Part shown: in pieces, positions 22,148 to 33,567 of the stretch
How positions within the stretch are numbered: the first letter of the stretch is position 1
How the letters are laid out: every line of letters begins with the position of its first letter
Assembly (NCBI RefSeq): GCF_030272615.1
Contig: NC_081414.1
Span: forward strand, 525,320,637-525,384,636
Direction: 5' to 3'
Source: Cryptomeria japonica
Lineage: Eukaryota; Streptophyta; Pinopsida; Cupressales; Cupressaceae
Length of the DNA stretch: 64,000 bases
Made by a program: the position numbers and the translations under genes
The notes under the pieces: generated by a model
Seen by the model: only the letters and a program-made list of their open reading frames with translations
What the model was told of the DNA's origin: nothing
Databases searched by the model: none

Positions 22148-24133
22148 AGCGGTCATATGAACACTACGTGCATATGCAAGCTAAAGTACAGAAAAGTAAA
22201 CATTATTTGAAAAAGGATATATCCATAAGTCTGTCGAACGAAGCCCCCAGCGGTATCTGCAGTACATAGTTAGGAACCGCACCCTACAAAACACACGTTA
22301 GATCACAAAATCACCTAATGCTTACTAAGGAAGGTGATGAAAATTCGAGGGTAGCTATATGCCCCCCCCTGTTTCGGCTTGCTAATTTTAGTGAGTTGAA
22401 ACAGGGTATCATGTTTACCACTTCGGATTGTTAAAGAAAATTGATGACAAATGCTCACAAGAAGATTTGATATGAGATCAAAAACTAATGGAGAGTCATT
22501 TGGTAAGAAAGAGGACTAAATCTCAATTCCAACACAACAAAGAGTGTGAGGATTTGAGAGTTCTCTAACACAAGATGAAGGATGTAAATGGAAACAAAAT
22601 GCAAAGAGAAGAAAAGAAAGGAAAAAAGCATGAATACACACATTGGTGATCCATGAGAAGAATAGTGAGAGAGAAAACATGGACTTCTCGCCCCTAGATC
22701 TTATCTAGGTGATCCATGGGAAAAAGGACATGGAAAACTAGCCCCTAGAGTCTGTCTAGGTGATCCATGTAAGGGAGGAGAGTGAGAAAGTCTAGCCTTA
22801 TGCCGCTAGTTCCACTCAACCTCGTGCATGTGTGTGTAAGTGAGGTTAGAAGCACCTCATAGGAGTCTATGCCCGAGTATGCTACAACCTGTATATGTAT
22901 AGTACAAAAAGCGTGACATCTCGCTCTAAGAGTCTGTGCTCTGGTTCCGAGAATAATCACCTTGCATAAAAGAAAAATGGAGACATCTCGCTCTAAGAGT
23001 CTGTGCTCTGGTTCCGAGAATGACCCATTGCTCAAAAAGTGTAATGTTTATGTCATAATAAAAGTAGAACAAGGATACCTACCTTCATCACAAAAGAAGA
23101 TACCCCAAAAATGCAACAATGTCATAGATCCAAGCAAGAGAGTTTTGCACTCTTTAAGCAAGGATAAGATAGTTGAGAAGTGATATCCTGTAGTATGTGT
23201 AAAGGAGATCCTTAGAGGAGAAGAGATCTTTGTACAAAAGACACCCATCCTCGAGAGGAATTGTCTTAGACAAATATAACATCTTCTAGAATAAGACAAA
23301 GAAGAGAATAAGAATGCAATACTTCCTTCTTTTGCGAGGTGAAAGTGATTCTTAATGAAGGATGATGCTCTTTTTAACCCAATCGGGAGAGTGAATTCAT
23401 TATGGATGTATTTTACCAAGTGCAAAAGAGGTTGTAGTCAAGGGCTTACACCTCTTGTAAGAGAGAACCCTTGAACAAACAACAACAAATGCGTACAAGG
23501 CATAACATCAAGTAATAAAGTCCACACCATCCACAAAATAGGAAAAAGTGGATCCTTAGATAAAAATAAGGAAAGATGATTGCCTCCCAAGGATAAGGAC
23601 AATGAGAAGGACTTACACAATCTTCTAGGGAGAGATTTGAACATAAGCAAAAGAAGAGATGTATGAAATCATTCTTGTCCCCATAGGCACAAGAAAATTA
23701 GGCTATTATGTTGCTTCAAAAAATATGATTGCACTGGAAATTGTACCATCATGAATGACAATGAGCCCCCAGTAAATGAGCTACCAATGTCACATAATGA
23801 TGAGCAACATAATAGCCATTAATGTTATTTAAAGACATGATAGATTGAATGAGGTATTTGAATATGACATGCTAAATGCTCAACTATAAGTGAGATCAAA
23901 AACATGTATAAAGTGATAAAAATTGAAGAAGAAAAGTCACAAGAAATCTTAGAAGAGGGATGAGTGTAATTTATTAGAGCCTTATCCCTAGAGGAAAGGA
24001 CTTTATGATGAATAGGAGATGAAGATTCATAAGTGGATTTAGAAATTTGAGGGGAGTCATAAAGAGATTTGTTCATCGCCAAGATTTCCTTATGAGGGGA
24101 ATGAGAGTTGATAGAAGTAGAAGATGATTTAGT
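22148..24133 (-). other. Non-coding 3' internal region of element C
   Basis: About 2 kb with no domain-bearing frame in either strand. It contains a near-exact direct repeat of GACATCTCGCTCTAAGAGTC and following bases (about 22915-22957 and 22981-23023). A looser repeat GTGATCCATG occurs near 22646, 22710 and 22760, and a pyrimidine run lies near 22362-22371. In an autonomous gypsy element this is where RT and integrase would lie; here no remnant of either is visible. Confidence 0.6.
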
Positions 24134-26941
24134 TTAAGTGAGATCATCATCACTACTAAATATAGCATTCACACTGAGAGATGGTCTTTTAGATGCTTTG
24201 GTACGTTTGCAGGGATTATAGCCGAGTCCAAAGGCATAATTGTGAAAATTAGTCTCTAGAGGAACTTTTATCCCTTGTTCATGAGCACCACAACCATTTC
24301 CATGATACCCATGCTTAGCAAAAATGCGAAAACCACGACCATAACGATCAGCCATTTCAGGAAGAGAAGGTGGTTTTTCATAAGACAAAGAATCAAACTC
24401 TTCAGAATTAGAGGTGTGAGGAGAAGAAGTTTGAGAAGCGGCCACAAAATTATTGCTCATAGGTTCAGGTAAGATTGATTGATTTTTAGTTTCTTCCTTC
24501 TTTTTAACTTTAAACTCTCTAGGAGGAACCCTATACTCACCTACAAAGGTGGGATTAAAGTCAAGAGATCCCCAATCGTCATCTGCGAGAACCTTCTCAG
24601 GATCAAAAGCCTTTTTATGCGTATATTCAAGTTGAGAAGGATCTTCTTCAGGAGCTTCAGACTCATCCAAAGAATTTTGATTATCAGAAGGTAAGGATTC
24701 ATCCATAGGTATCTTGTTTAACGAGTCATCACTAGAAGAGGAAGGCTTAGAAGAACTCCCTTTGGAAGTAGATGTTTGCAAACAAGTTTGAAAATTAGTA
24801 TCACCTATCAAGGTATATGTCTTATTATTATAAATGAATTTAACTTGTCTATGCAATGTAGAAGGGACAGCTTGCATATTGTGAATCCAAGGTCTCCCTA
24901 ATAACAAGTTGTATGTTAGATTTCCCGACATAACATGGATAGGAGTAGGCAAAGTAACAGGTCCCACTGTGATGGGTAAGGTGATAATACCTAATGAAGA
25001 CTTAGCCACATTATCAAATCCTCGAATGGGACGAGAGTCAGGCTCAAGAAGGGATGTATCCATATTCATCTTATGCAATAGATTAATGCTACACACATTA
25101 AGGCCAGAGCCATTATCTACCAGTGTTCGTCTTATAGCAGTGTCATTTATGATAACCACAATCATCAAGGGATCATATTGTTGTTGAATTTCACTAGTAG
25201 GCAACTCATCTTGAGTAAACACAATTTGAGTTTTAGGATTCATCACAGAGTTAACCAAAGACACTATATTACTAGATGTATTAGGTGGAGGAACATTCAA
25301 ATCTTTCAAGGCATCTTGTAACATTCCATGATGAGCGGAAGAAGTTTGGATCAAATCCCAAAGGGATATCTTAGCAGGAGTAGTTTTAAGTTGTTCTATG
25401 AGATCATATTCCTTACCAAGAACCTGTGAAATACGTGGAGCTTGGGGAAGAATAGGTTGGGAAGGAGGAAGTGAAGTTGGGATAACTAGAGGAGGATTAG
25501 GTTGCCTATTGTTTCTTGTGTTATAAGTATGGGCAACCACATGATAACTCTCTCTAGTTAGTTGCTTAGCATACTCATAAGGGCTCTTAGAAGAATAACC
25601 TCCTTGCACAGTAATAATAGGTTTCTTAGGAGTGCAAAAAGAATCATTAGCATGACCACCTTGAACCACTAAGATAGGCTTATTTAAAGGTTGAGAATTT
25701 TGAGAAGGACAAGCACCTTGGACAGTGAAGAGAGGTTTGTTAGGTGTTTCATTCACATGTATCAAATTGATTGAGGATGGTTTAGAGGAATGAACAAAAG
25801 TTTTGGAAGAATTATTGATAGTCTTCTCTTGCACTAAAATCTTATCACAGATTAAATCAATTTTAGGAGAGAGACAAGGGGTAGGCATTGATGTTCTAGT
25901 AGGAAGAGTAATACTAGGAAAGGTCATATCATCCTCTATCATCAAAGGATCTACATGGGGAATAAACTCTCTAGGAGAAGGATCAACATTACTCTCTAAA
26001 GTCTCACTTTTGAGAGGGAGATCTTTGAAAGAGATGTTAACCATTTTGCTTTGAACTTGGGTTTCCTTATGAGTAGAACCAAGTTGAGGAGAGGGAGATG
26101 CTTTATTTTTAGAGGGAGAATGATTGAGATTCAAGGAAGGTGAGAAAATATCAAGGGAGTTTTTAATCTTGAATTCATCCCCTTTGGCTAGGGTTCTCTC
26201 ACAGGGTAGAGAATAATCAACACCTTCTTCTAATGGTTCATCCCAAATAGTGAAGTTGTTGAAAGGAATGTTTGAAGCATTGTCAATTTCGGGAGAGGAG
26301 ATAACATTGTTTATTAATTCCTCATCCTTAGGAGGGAGAGCATCAATAGATGTGTTAAACTCATCCTCTTTCCTCAAAATATGTTCAATAGAGGAGAGAG
26401 AATTAAGGAAATTGCTTATTATTTCATCTTCTTTCTCTAAGGGATGCTTATGGGTAAGACCACCTTTAGGAGAAGGGTAAGCATTTACCATTAATTCATC
26501 ATCTCTAGTGGGAATTTTGTTGGAAAAGAAAAGGCCATCACTAGGAAATGTAGGGATAATGTCATCTTCTTGCACAAAAGGATCCTCATGAAGGGAGTGT
26601 TTTTTAGGAGACACAAAGGCATCAAGGGCATCATCCAACAAAGCATGATCATATCTATTAAAAGGTTTATCTTTTGATTCAAAAGGAGATATCTCTTCAT
26701 AGAGGGGATCATTGAAAACAACCATGTTACTAGATTTAGTGGAAGAGCTGATAGGAATGTACCCTTGAGAGGAATCATTCGACTTATCTTTCTCATCACA
26801 ACGAAATGGCATAGTAACAATGTTTATGAGTTTTTGGTAAAATGAAGGTTTGGTATCTTTAGGTTTCAAAAACTCATCTAAAGCTTCATCTAACTCATAA
26901 TCATCACAAATATGGACATCTTGCAAATAAAAATATGACAT
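24134..26941 (-). CDS. Element C protein: retropepsin-like protease with G-patch-like C-terminus
   Basis: An intact 935-residue frame. I prefer ATG at 26941-26939 (MSYFYLQDVH) to the upstream ATG at 27079, because the upstream part is a low-complexity run over A/T-rich leader. Residues 1-560 are acidic, proline- and serine-rich, with repeated FSPS, SPK and VQGG-type segments, and are probably disordered. Residues about 580-730 are retropepsin-like: VDNGSGLNVC near residue 610 is the D-x-G-S active-site motif, and YNLLLGRPWIH near residue 680 is the following conserved strand and Gly-Arg-Pro loop. Residues about 860-920 resemble a G-patch (RYGRGF, HEQGIKVPLE, GLGYNPC), a pairing known in plant gypsy polyproteins. 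There is no zinc knuckle, RT or integrase. It is unclear whether the N-terminal part serves as gag. Likely role is proteolysis or RNA-protein packaging of an element moved in trans; that is inference. Confidence 0.85.
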   Translation of the reverse strand: MSYFYLQDVHICDDYELDEALDEFLKPKDTKPSFYQKLINIVTMPFRCDEKDKSNDSSQGYIPISSSTKSSNMVVFNDPLYEEISPFESKDKPFNRYDHALLDDALDAFVSPKKHSLHEDPFVQEDDIIPTFPSDGLFFSNKIPTRDDELMVNAYPSPKGGLTHKHPLEKEDEIISNFLNSLSSIEHILRKEDEFNTSIDALPPKDEELINNVISSPEIDNASNIPFNNFTIWDEPLEEGVDYSLPCERTLAKGDEFKIKNSLDIFSPSLNLNHSPSKNKASPSPQLGSTHKETQVQSKMVNISFKDLPLKSETLESNVDPSPREFIPHVDPLMIEDDMTFPSITLPTRTSMPTPCLSPKIDLICDKILVQEKTINNSSKTFVHSSKPSSINLIHVNETPNKPLFTVQGACPSQNSQPLNKPILVVQGGHANDSFCTPKKPIITVQGGYSSKSPYEYAKQLTRESYHVVAHTYNTRNNRQPNPPLVIPTSLPPSQPILPQAPRISQVLGKEYDLIEQLKTTPAKISLWDLIQTSSAHHGMLQDALKDLNVPPPNTSSNIVSLVNSVMNPKTQIVFTQDELPTSEIQQQYDPLMIVVIINDTAIRRTLVDNGSGLNVCSINLLHKMNMDTSLLEPDSRPIRGFDNVAKSSLGIITLPITVGPVTLPTPIHVMSGNLTYNLLLGRPWIHNMQAVPSTLHRQVKFIYNNKTYTLIGDTNFQTCLQTSTSKGSSSKPSSSSDDSLNKIPMDESLPSDNQNSLDESEAPEEDPSQLEYTHKKAFDPEKVLADDDWGSLDFNPTFVGEYRVPPREFKVKKKEETKNQSILPEPMSNNFVAASQTSSPHTSNSEEFDSLSYEKPPSLPEMADRYGRGFRIFAKHGYHGNGCGAHEQGIKVPLETNFHNYAFGLGYNPCKRTKASKRPSLSVNAIFSSDDDLT

Positions 26942-27086
26942 TTTGAAATTGCATAAAATTTTAAACACACAATGCAAAGAAACACACTTTTTTTTTTCTT
27001 TTTTCTTTTTAATGAAAATGAAATGAAAACACACTAAATCTAGATCTAGATCTAACAAATGCAATGCAAGAGGAAGCAATCATAGT

Positions 27087-27104
27087 TTCACGTCGGGTTC
27101 ACCA
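27087..27104 (-). promoter_or_regulatory. Primer-binding site of element C
   Basis: TTCACGTCGGGTTCACCA beside the 5' LTR (27108). The same motif marks elements H and D. On the minus strand it starts TGGTGAACCCGACG. Primer tRNA not identified. Confidence 0.75.
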
Positions 27105-27107
27105 AAA

Positions 27108-28776
27108 TGTGTGGGGGAAAAAGTGACACTAAGCAAACATGCCCTAATCTCACTTTCAACCACACACTTGTGGAATACGAAAGAGCCTAGAGGTATCACA
27201 CAATTGGCTACTTCTTCTTGTGGAAGAGAGAGCCACGGGCTACCTATTAGGATTTCTATTCCTTTGTTGCAATTGAAAGATGAAATGATGCAAGTTCAAT
27301 CCCTAACCCCAAAGTGCAAGTATGAACTAATAACAAGATTGCAGAATTGAACTTAAACAATGGAAAGTTGTAAACACAAGGACAAGGGAAGAATGCAAAT
27401 GCATACCTAGTGTTAAAATCTGACTGAAAATGTTCGGGACGGGGGCGCGGGTGCCACTGTCCTGATTCTGCCCCTGAAACTGCTCCGGAAACTGTTGTTT
27501 TGTACTCTGGAAAAGCTGTCAAAAATGCTGAAAATGCTGTCTGTCAAGAGGACCAGGGCGCCCAGCGCCCCTGTCCCAGGGACCAGGGCGCCCAATGCCC
27601 CTGTCCTGGCAGGACCAGGGTGCCCCACGCCCCTGTCCTAGTCTTTTGCTCTGAGATTTGGTGGGAAGGTCGGTCTCAGTCTGCTTCTTCCGGATCTGCA
27701 ACTTGTGACATCGTCCGAATTCCGAAACCTGCACTTATATCTGAAAAGGTGTTTGGGCGGCTATATAGGGTTTTGCCTTAGTCAAACCCCCACTTCGGTG
27801 ATTTCCACCTCCATGAATAGCCAAGTTGTATTGTAAAATGTATTGTGTGTGCAAACCTAGTGTGTGTGCAAGGTCCTTAAATGCAAGAAAGCAAACTAGA
27901 GCAACCTAGAAAGTAAACCCTAATTGCTTGTAAATGATAATGTAAGTGCTCTAAATCAAGATGCAAAGTGATCTAAAGCATGAATAAAGGATATATTGAA
28001 GCTTATGCAAAGACATGAAAACAATATGAAATCATACCCAACCCTTAAGGGAGGAGTACAAGCCAATCTTGAGTCGGTAATCTCCTATTGTTTTTCAATG
28101 TCTTCCAAGCCCTAAATGGATGAAGTTGATGAATGCTTGATGGATGGATGTTGAATGTTATTGAAGTCTTCAAAGATCTGCTCTTTCGCTGCATATGAGG
28201 TCCTCCAAAGCCAAAATTCTGATCCTTTCAAATGAAGAAAGAGAGCTCTTAAGTAGGAAACCCTAGGTCGTAATTTCGTCTTTTGGCCAACCTAGAGATT
28301 GAATCTCCCGCCAATTTCTTGGGGTTAAGCTTTATTTTATGATTGGATCGCGCTCCTAAAATTTCGGGAAAAATGTCTGGGACCATGTTGCACTCCGGGC
28401 GCCATGGTCCCGACAACTTTTCGCCAAATTTTCAGGGCCGTCGGATATGATGATTTTAGAGAGAATCCCGAAGTTACAAGTGATTTCGAGATGTTTTGAC
28501 CCCCGAAATCAAGCCCCCAAGTTCAAAATAGGACCTAATTAGGGTTTTTGATTAAATGATGTATTGGAAGAATAAAATGAAAGGGGCACACTTTAATGAA
28601 AGGGCCCAACTTTATGATGTGGAAGATGATGAAATAAGACCTTAGACCTAATTAATTTAATTAATTAAGTGCTAAAGGGGAAATGCAATGCAAAATGCAA
28701 AATGCGCCAAGGCGGGTGCTAAACTAGGTGTGAAATTGTACCACCCTAGCAAGTGCGTACAATTTACGACGCTACA
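27108..28776 (-). repeat. 5' LTR of element C
   Basis: 1669 bp, starts TGTGTGGGGG and ends GACGCTACA, followed by TSD ATTAA at 28777-28781. Carries the same GC-rich repeats at about 27435-27643. Confidence 0.92.
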
Positions 28777-29529
28777 ATTAAATAAATATTTTATTTATTT
28801 AATTACTTTAAGCCTAATTCTTCTATTAATTAAATAAATATTTATTTATTTAATTAATTCATTTATCCTCTTCTAGCCTTATTTCTCATTTAAATAAATA
28901 CATTTATTTATTTAAATTATCCTTTTCCTAAATTAAATAAATATCTTATTTATTTAATTATCCCACTTCTTCTATTAATTATATAAATCTTTATTTATTT
29001 AATTAATTCATTAACCTTTTCTACCCATGACACATGTCATTCATCTCTTAATTCCTACACTACCTACCCCTTTCATTATTTTATTATTTCTTTTACCTAC
29101 CCTCTAATCATAGCCGACCTCCTTTTACACCTCTCAATCTTATCCCTCCATTTCATATAGTGTCTTCTATATAAGGAGATGCTTTCCTCATTATCAAACC
29201 CTAATCACTGAGTCTAAGGAATCAACTTATGCAATTGACTACACTACGATCCTACTTCCAACCACATTCTATTCTTTGTTGAGCTCTTGTGCACATAAAA
29301 TCTGAGAGCAAATATATCAAGCAAGATCAATGGAGATAGGAAGAATGGAGATCCAAACCCTATTGGACATGTGATGGTATAATCTTTGTGATTTCTTGTG
29401 ATTTACATTGTCTTAGGTAATCTTCATATGTTATGGTGGATCTTTGTTGTTGTTAGGCTAGGGTTTTGTGGTTGAATTCATTTAGCCTTTCAATATCGTT
29501 ATTATTGTTATCCATTTTCACCATATACA

Positions 29530-30428
29530 ACAGGTACTTTGGTTTGTATTCCATACACCAGTTCAAATGGAGATGTACCAATGGCCTTCTTCACAGTAAT
29601 TCTATCTACCCCTAAAGCTAACTTGAGCTTTTGATCCCAAGATCTCTTGTTTTGTTCAAGAATCTTCTTAATGATGTTCAAGAGACTTGTATTACTTGAT
29701 CCTACTTGGTCGTTGCTCTGTGGGTGATATGGTGAAGAATATGACATAGTAATTCCATAACTTGCACAAAATTCTGTGAATTCCTCTGACCTGGAGCACA
29801 TAGCATTATCCATTATTACTTTCACGTGCACACCAAATCGTGTTAATACATTATCCATTAAAAATTCAATGACAATTTTACTAGTTGCCCGTTTAGTGGG
29901 TATGGCCTCAATCCATTTTGTGAAATTATTTGTGGCCACCATGATCCACTCGTGACCTCGGCCTGACTTTTCTATTATCTCTCCAATAAAATCAATGCCC
30001 CATTGAACAAAAGGAGCTTCGACTGTAACAAGGTTAAGTGTCAAAGATCCTTCATACTTCAATTTAGAAGAAAATTTCTGACAAGGATCACATTTCTGAA
30101 CATATTTATGGGTATCCTTAAACAAAGTGGGCCAATAATATCCCACCCTGATTATCTTACCAACTGTTGTCTTCGCTGAATAGTGACCTCCACATACTCC
30201 ATTATGCATCTCTGTCAGCATTTTTTGAGCTTGGGAATCATCTAGACACATCAATAACGCGTCATCTCTGTTTCGCCAATATAAGTCTCCCTGAACAAGA
30301 ACATATTTCTGGGACTTCAACTTTAGTGTCCTTTTTTTATTGTGGGTCATTCCTTCTGGATAGGTTGCACTTTTCAAGAAATGCACAATCTCTGAATACC
30401 ATGGCTGCAATTCAATACTAGTAACCAT
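29530..30428 (-). pseudogene. Integrase core of element B
   Basis: Gypsy-type integrase with the HHCC zinc motif near 30205-30080 (MHNGVCGGHY, then KCDPCQK). Two catalytic aspartates are present (WGIDFIG near 29995; VIMDNAM near 29820). The expected catalytic Glu is Gly (QVGSSN near 29705). It is the strand-transfer enzyme of the element. The frame runs to the ACAGG duplication at 29530-29534, where element E interrupts it, and resumes at 20431. Loss of the catalytic Glu means this copy could not integrate DNA even if rejoined. Confidence 0.88.
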
Positions 30429-30476
30429 AACCTTCTCAGTTTTAACATTATTAATATCAATGGTGACAAGATTTGA

Positions 30477-31860
30477 TTAAGTCATTAGTTTGGCAAGGCC
30501 TAGTCCTCTTACCAATTTTTTGATCTTGATCTCAAGATCAAACTCTTGTATCCTATTTATCCACCTGCACCTTTTACCAGTAACCTCAGACTGAGACAGA
30601 ATGTCCTTGACAGCTGCACGTGGGACATAAGCAATTATTCTTGCATTTACAAGATAAGGCCTAAATGCTTTAACAGCCTTGACTAAAGCATATGCTTGTT
30701 TTTTCATAATCTCGTACTTTAATTCAGTAGCCTGCAAGGATTTACTATAGAAAGCAATTGGATGTTCATACCCTTCATCATCCTCCTAAAGCAAAATTGT
30801 TGCTACTTTATGGTACGAAGCGAAAGAGAACAGTGAGAAGGGTTTGCTGTAATCAGGAGATTTTAACATTGGGGCTTCCTGAATAGCCTATTTTATCTTG
30901 TCAAAAGCCTATGCTGCTTCCTCATCCCAAGAAAACTTAGCATCTTTTTTAAGTAGCTTAACAATAGGCTTAACAATCTCAGCAAAGTTAGCTATAAACC
31001 TCCTAACAAAATTTACCTTACCCAAAAAAGACTGAATTCCTTTGACACTCTTTGGTTGAGGCACATTATTAATAGCCTCAATTCTTTCAGGGTCAATCTA
31101 AACTCCTTCCCTGGAAACAATATGCCCTAACATTTTTCCTTCAATTACAAAAAAGTGGCATTTTTTTGGATTTAAAGATACACCAAATTCCAAGGCCTTG
31201 CAAAATATTTTTTCCAAATGATCACAGTGATCATCTGCTTCTTTGAGAAACATGTAAGATCATCTTAGTAACCAACCATTATGATGTTAATAAATTCTTT
31301 GAAGGCTACATCCATAGCCCTCTGAAAAGTTGCCCCAACATTCTTTAAACTGAATGGCATCCTTACATACACATAAGTTCCCCAAGGGGTGGTAAAAGCA
31401 GTCTTGAACTGCTCAGATTACTAATACCTGATTATAACAAGAGAATCCATCCATCATTGATAATAAGTCACAACTAGTTACCCTTTGTAGCATGGCTTCC
31501 ATGTTTGGAGATGAGTAGTTGTCCTTAAGAGAAGCAACACTCAAATTCCTAAAATCTACACAAAGCCTTATGTCCCCATTCTTCTTTCTAACATGAACTA
31601 AATTGGATACCCATGAAGAAAGCCTTATAGGCTTTATAATCCCCCTTCTCTCAGCTTAGACAATTCTTGCTTCATTTTGGGTTCTAGAAGGGGGTTAATG
31701 GGTCTTTGTTTTTGTCTAAAAGGCCTAGCATCAAGATGCAGAGGTATTTCATTCTGAAATAAATCTTGTCTATATGCCTTCAAGTCCTCATAGGACCAAG
31801 CAAAAACATGTTTGTATTTTCTTAGCAAATTAATGAGGTTAGTCTTGATATGGGAGACAA
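30477..31860 (-). pseudogene. Reverse transcriptase and degenerate RNase H of element B
   Basis: RT begins with YKHVFAWSYEDL near 31810 and continues with a DFRNLSVASL-like segment near 31550. The active site near 31259-31270 reads Tyr-stop-Asp-Asp: TAA replaces the second residue of YxDD. A GKVNFVRRFIANF-like thumb segment lies near 31000. The RNase H that follows (about 30830-30480) keeps the fold signature KYEIMKKQAYALVKAVKAFR but has IAYVPRAAVKDIL where active enzymes have an aspartate. Loss of catalytic residues from this RNase H is typical of Tat elements. Several stops and frameshifts separate the open segments (31828-31634 and 30737-30477 are the longest). Confidence 0.85.
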
Positions 31861-32117
31861 GTTCTTCCCGATATATACCAACTTAGGGGATGACTTTGTC
31901 CCTAAGTTTACCTATTCCAATTTAGTGGATGACTTCTGGTACAAATGACCATCACTATAGCTGAACATACCCTCTAATTCCACTAGTCCTCTAGGTATCT
32001 CATTAGTTTCTAACTAGACCATGTCATTTCCAAAAACGGTTTCTTTGTCATCTACTACTTCTACTAATGCATTGCAATCAATTTTGGACCTTCATATTCA
32101 TAAATGCATTGTACAAA

Positions 32118-33358
32118 CTAAAGTATGTCATCATCATTTTCAAACACCTGCCACTTATACACATTATCTGGGATAGCAGATCTAGCTTTAACCTCAACTA
32201 TTGACACTTTGGTCAATGTTACATCATCATTTTTTAGTGCAACATTAGTTAAGAAGTCTACCATAATGTTTTTTGATCTTTCTATCCAATCAATTGAAAA
32301 AGCATCAAAATATTCAATCACATCCCAAACAACATGTTTATACCTTTTTAACTGGTCATTCTTGGATGTATACCTTGATCTTATCTGAGATACTACTAGT
32401 TCTGAATCTCCAAAAACTCTCAATAGCTGAATTCCATGTTTCTTAGCAATTTATAGCCCCAATAATAAGGCCTCATACTCAATTGTATTATTTGTCCACT
32501 GAAAAGCCAATAGAAAAGAGTATTTGAAGGTAATACCTGATGGGGATACAAAAAGCACTCCTACTCCAGATCGTTCTTTAGAATAAGCTCCATCAAAGTA
32601 CATATGCCACAAGCCCTCCTGTTGAGATTCCAATTCATTAACAAAAGGGTATGTATTCTTCAACTGAGGTTGGACTAGTTCCACTTTAAAATTGTCAAGG
32701 TCCACATCAATCATGCAATTAAGCATGTTAGGATCTATTTTCTCAATGACCCTTGGGGCATGTGGTTCTCTATATAGCTTAACCTGATCTTCATTCACTG
32801 GGATAGTTGCATATGAAAGGTCTAATTGGACATTTCCTCCAACTTTTGTATGCCATTGTCTAGACAGAAGCATTCCATAATGAGGTTTGGTGTCATTTAC
32901 TATGGCATCCATCTTATAGGTAGCCTCAGGGAATGCTGCTATTTTTACTTCTACATCTTTCATTGTACCCACAACAGGTAGTTCTCTGTTATCCATGCCA
33001 TAGTATTTCCCATACAAATTACTTATTGATAGTCCCAATTCCTTCATGACCCCATATGGAATCACATTTGTAGCAGCCCCAGAATCTATCATACATTTTT
33101 TATTAGTCTATTATTGACTAATAAAGTTACATAAAAAGGATCAACTTGGGAAGGTTCTTGAGTAATTGTCGTTCCCACATAAATTTTTGGGATTTTTTTC
33201 TCTTGATCCTTTTTATCCTTTTCAGTACCTTTAGGTAAAGATGCACTTGTGTCTGATATACTAGAAAGTAGAGAGAATGCAGCTTCTCTATGCTCTTTTA
33301 TTTTTAACAATTCCATCAATGGTACTGTAACTTTCATTTGAGTTAAAGCCTGAGTCAT
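32118..33358 (-). pseudogene. Protease and additional RNase H (aRNH) of element B
   Basis: The protease starts at MIDSGAATNVIPYG (33092), with the D-S-G triad at 33086-33078. An upstream frame ending at 33089 overlaps it, so a frameshift separates them. The second domain is an archaeal-type RNase H: MYFDGAYSKERSG near 32615, IEYEALLLGL near 32480, VFGDSELVVSQI near 32420 and IMVDFLTNVA near 32260 carry the Asp-Glu-Asp-Asp pattern. One TAA at 32453-32451 breaks it. This RNase H lies between protease and RT, while the usual RNase H after RT is degenerate. It presumably took over RNA-primer or template removal during reverse transcription. Confidence 0.82.
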
Positions 33359-33567
33359 ATCAAATGCAGAATTAATGTTTCACTCAGTATGGGATTTAAC
33401 CTTTTCTGCATTTTGTTGACCTATTTTCTTATTAGTAGCGGTCTCAAATGAATTGGCAATCACGCTATTTTCTTCAAATTTCCCCAAAGAGTTGGACTGA
33501 ACCTTTTTAGCATGGTCGTCTTGGGCAAAAGTATTACTACTAGCCACCTTTTTCTTAAAAACTTCTT

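Larger units (their letters stand above)
20464..28776 (-). mobile_element. Element C: non-autonomous LTR retrotransposon with one intact ORF
   Basis: LTRs of equal length (1669 bp each) flank a 4975-bp internal region holding one minus-strand ORF (24134-26941) and about 2 kb of non-coding sequence. There is no reverse transcriptase, RNase H or integrase. TSDs are exact, and the LTRs look about 98% identical by eye, so the insertion is fairly recent. Movement must have relied on enzymes from another element. The primer site and the LTR terminus (GCTACA) resemble those of element D. Confidence 0.9.
20432..29529 (+). mobile_element. Element E: solo LTR, split by element C
   Basis: Starts TGTAGACACC at 20432 and ends ATATACA at 29529, with exact ACAGG TSDs. 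Taking out element C and one ATTAA leaves 780 bp with no internal region, so it is a solo LTR left by LTR-LTR recombination. The right part (28782-29529) has AATTAAATAAAT-rich repeats at 28782-29000. A TATA-like CTATATAAGG at 29168-29177 gives the plus orientation. The same TGTAGACAC terminus occurs at 46280 and, inverted, at 10763. Confidence 0.85.

Noticed and set aside
24275-26480. Plus-strand frames opposite the element C ORF
   Set aside because: Shadows of the 935-codon minus-strand frame, which has clear protease and G-patch-like motifs.
29508-30428. Element B integrase as a separate truncated gene ending at 29508
   Set aside because: The apparent end lies just inside element E. The frame continues at 20431 once the solo LTR with its ACAGG duplication is taken into account.
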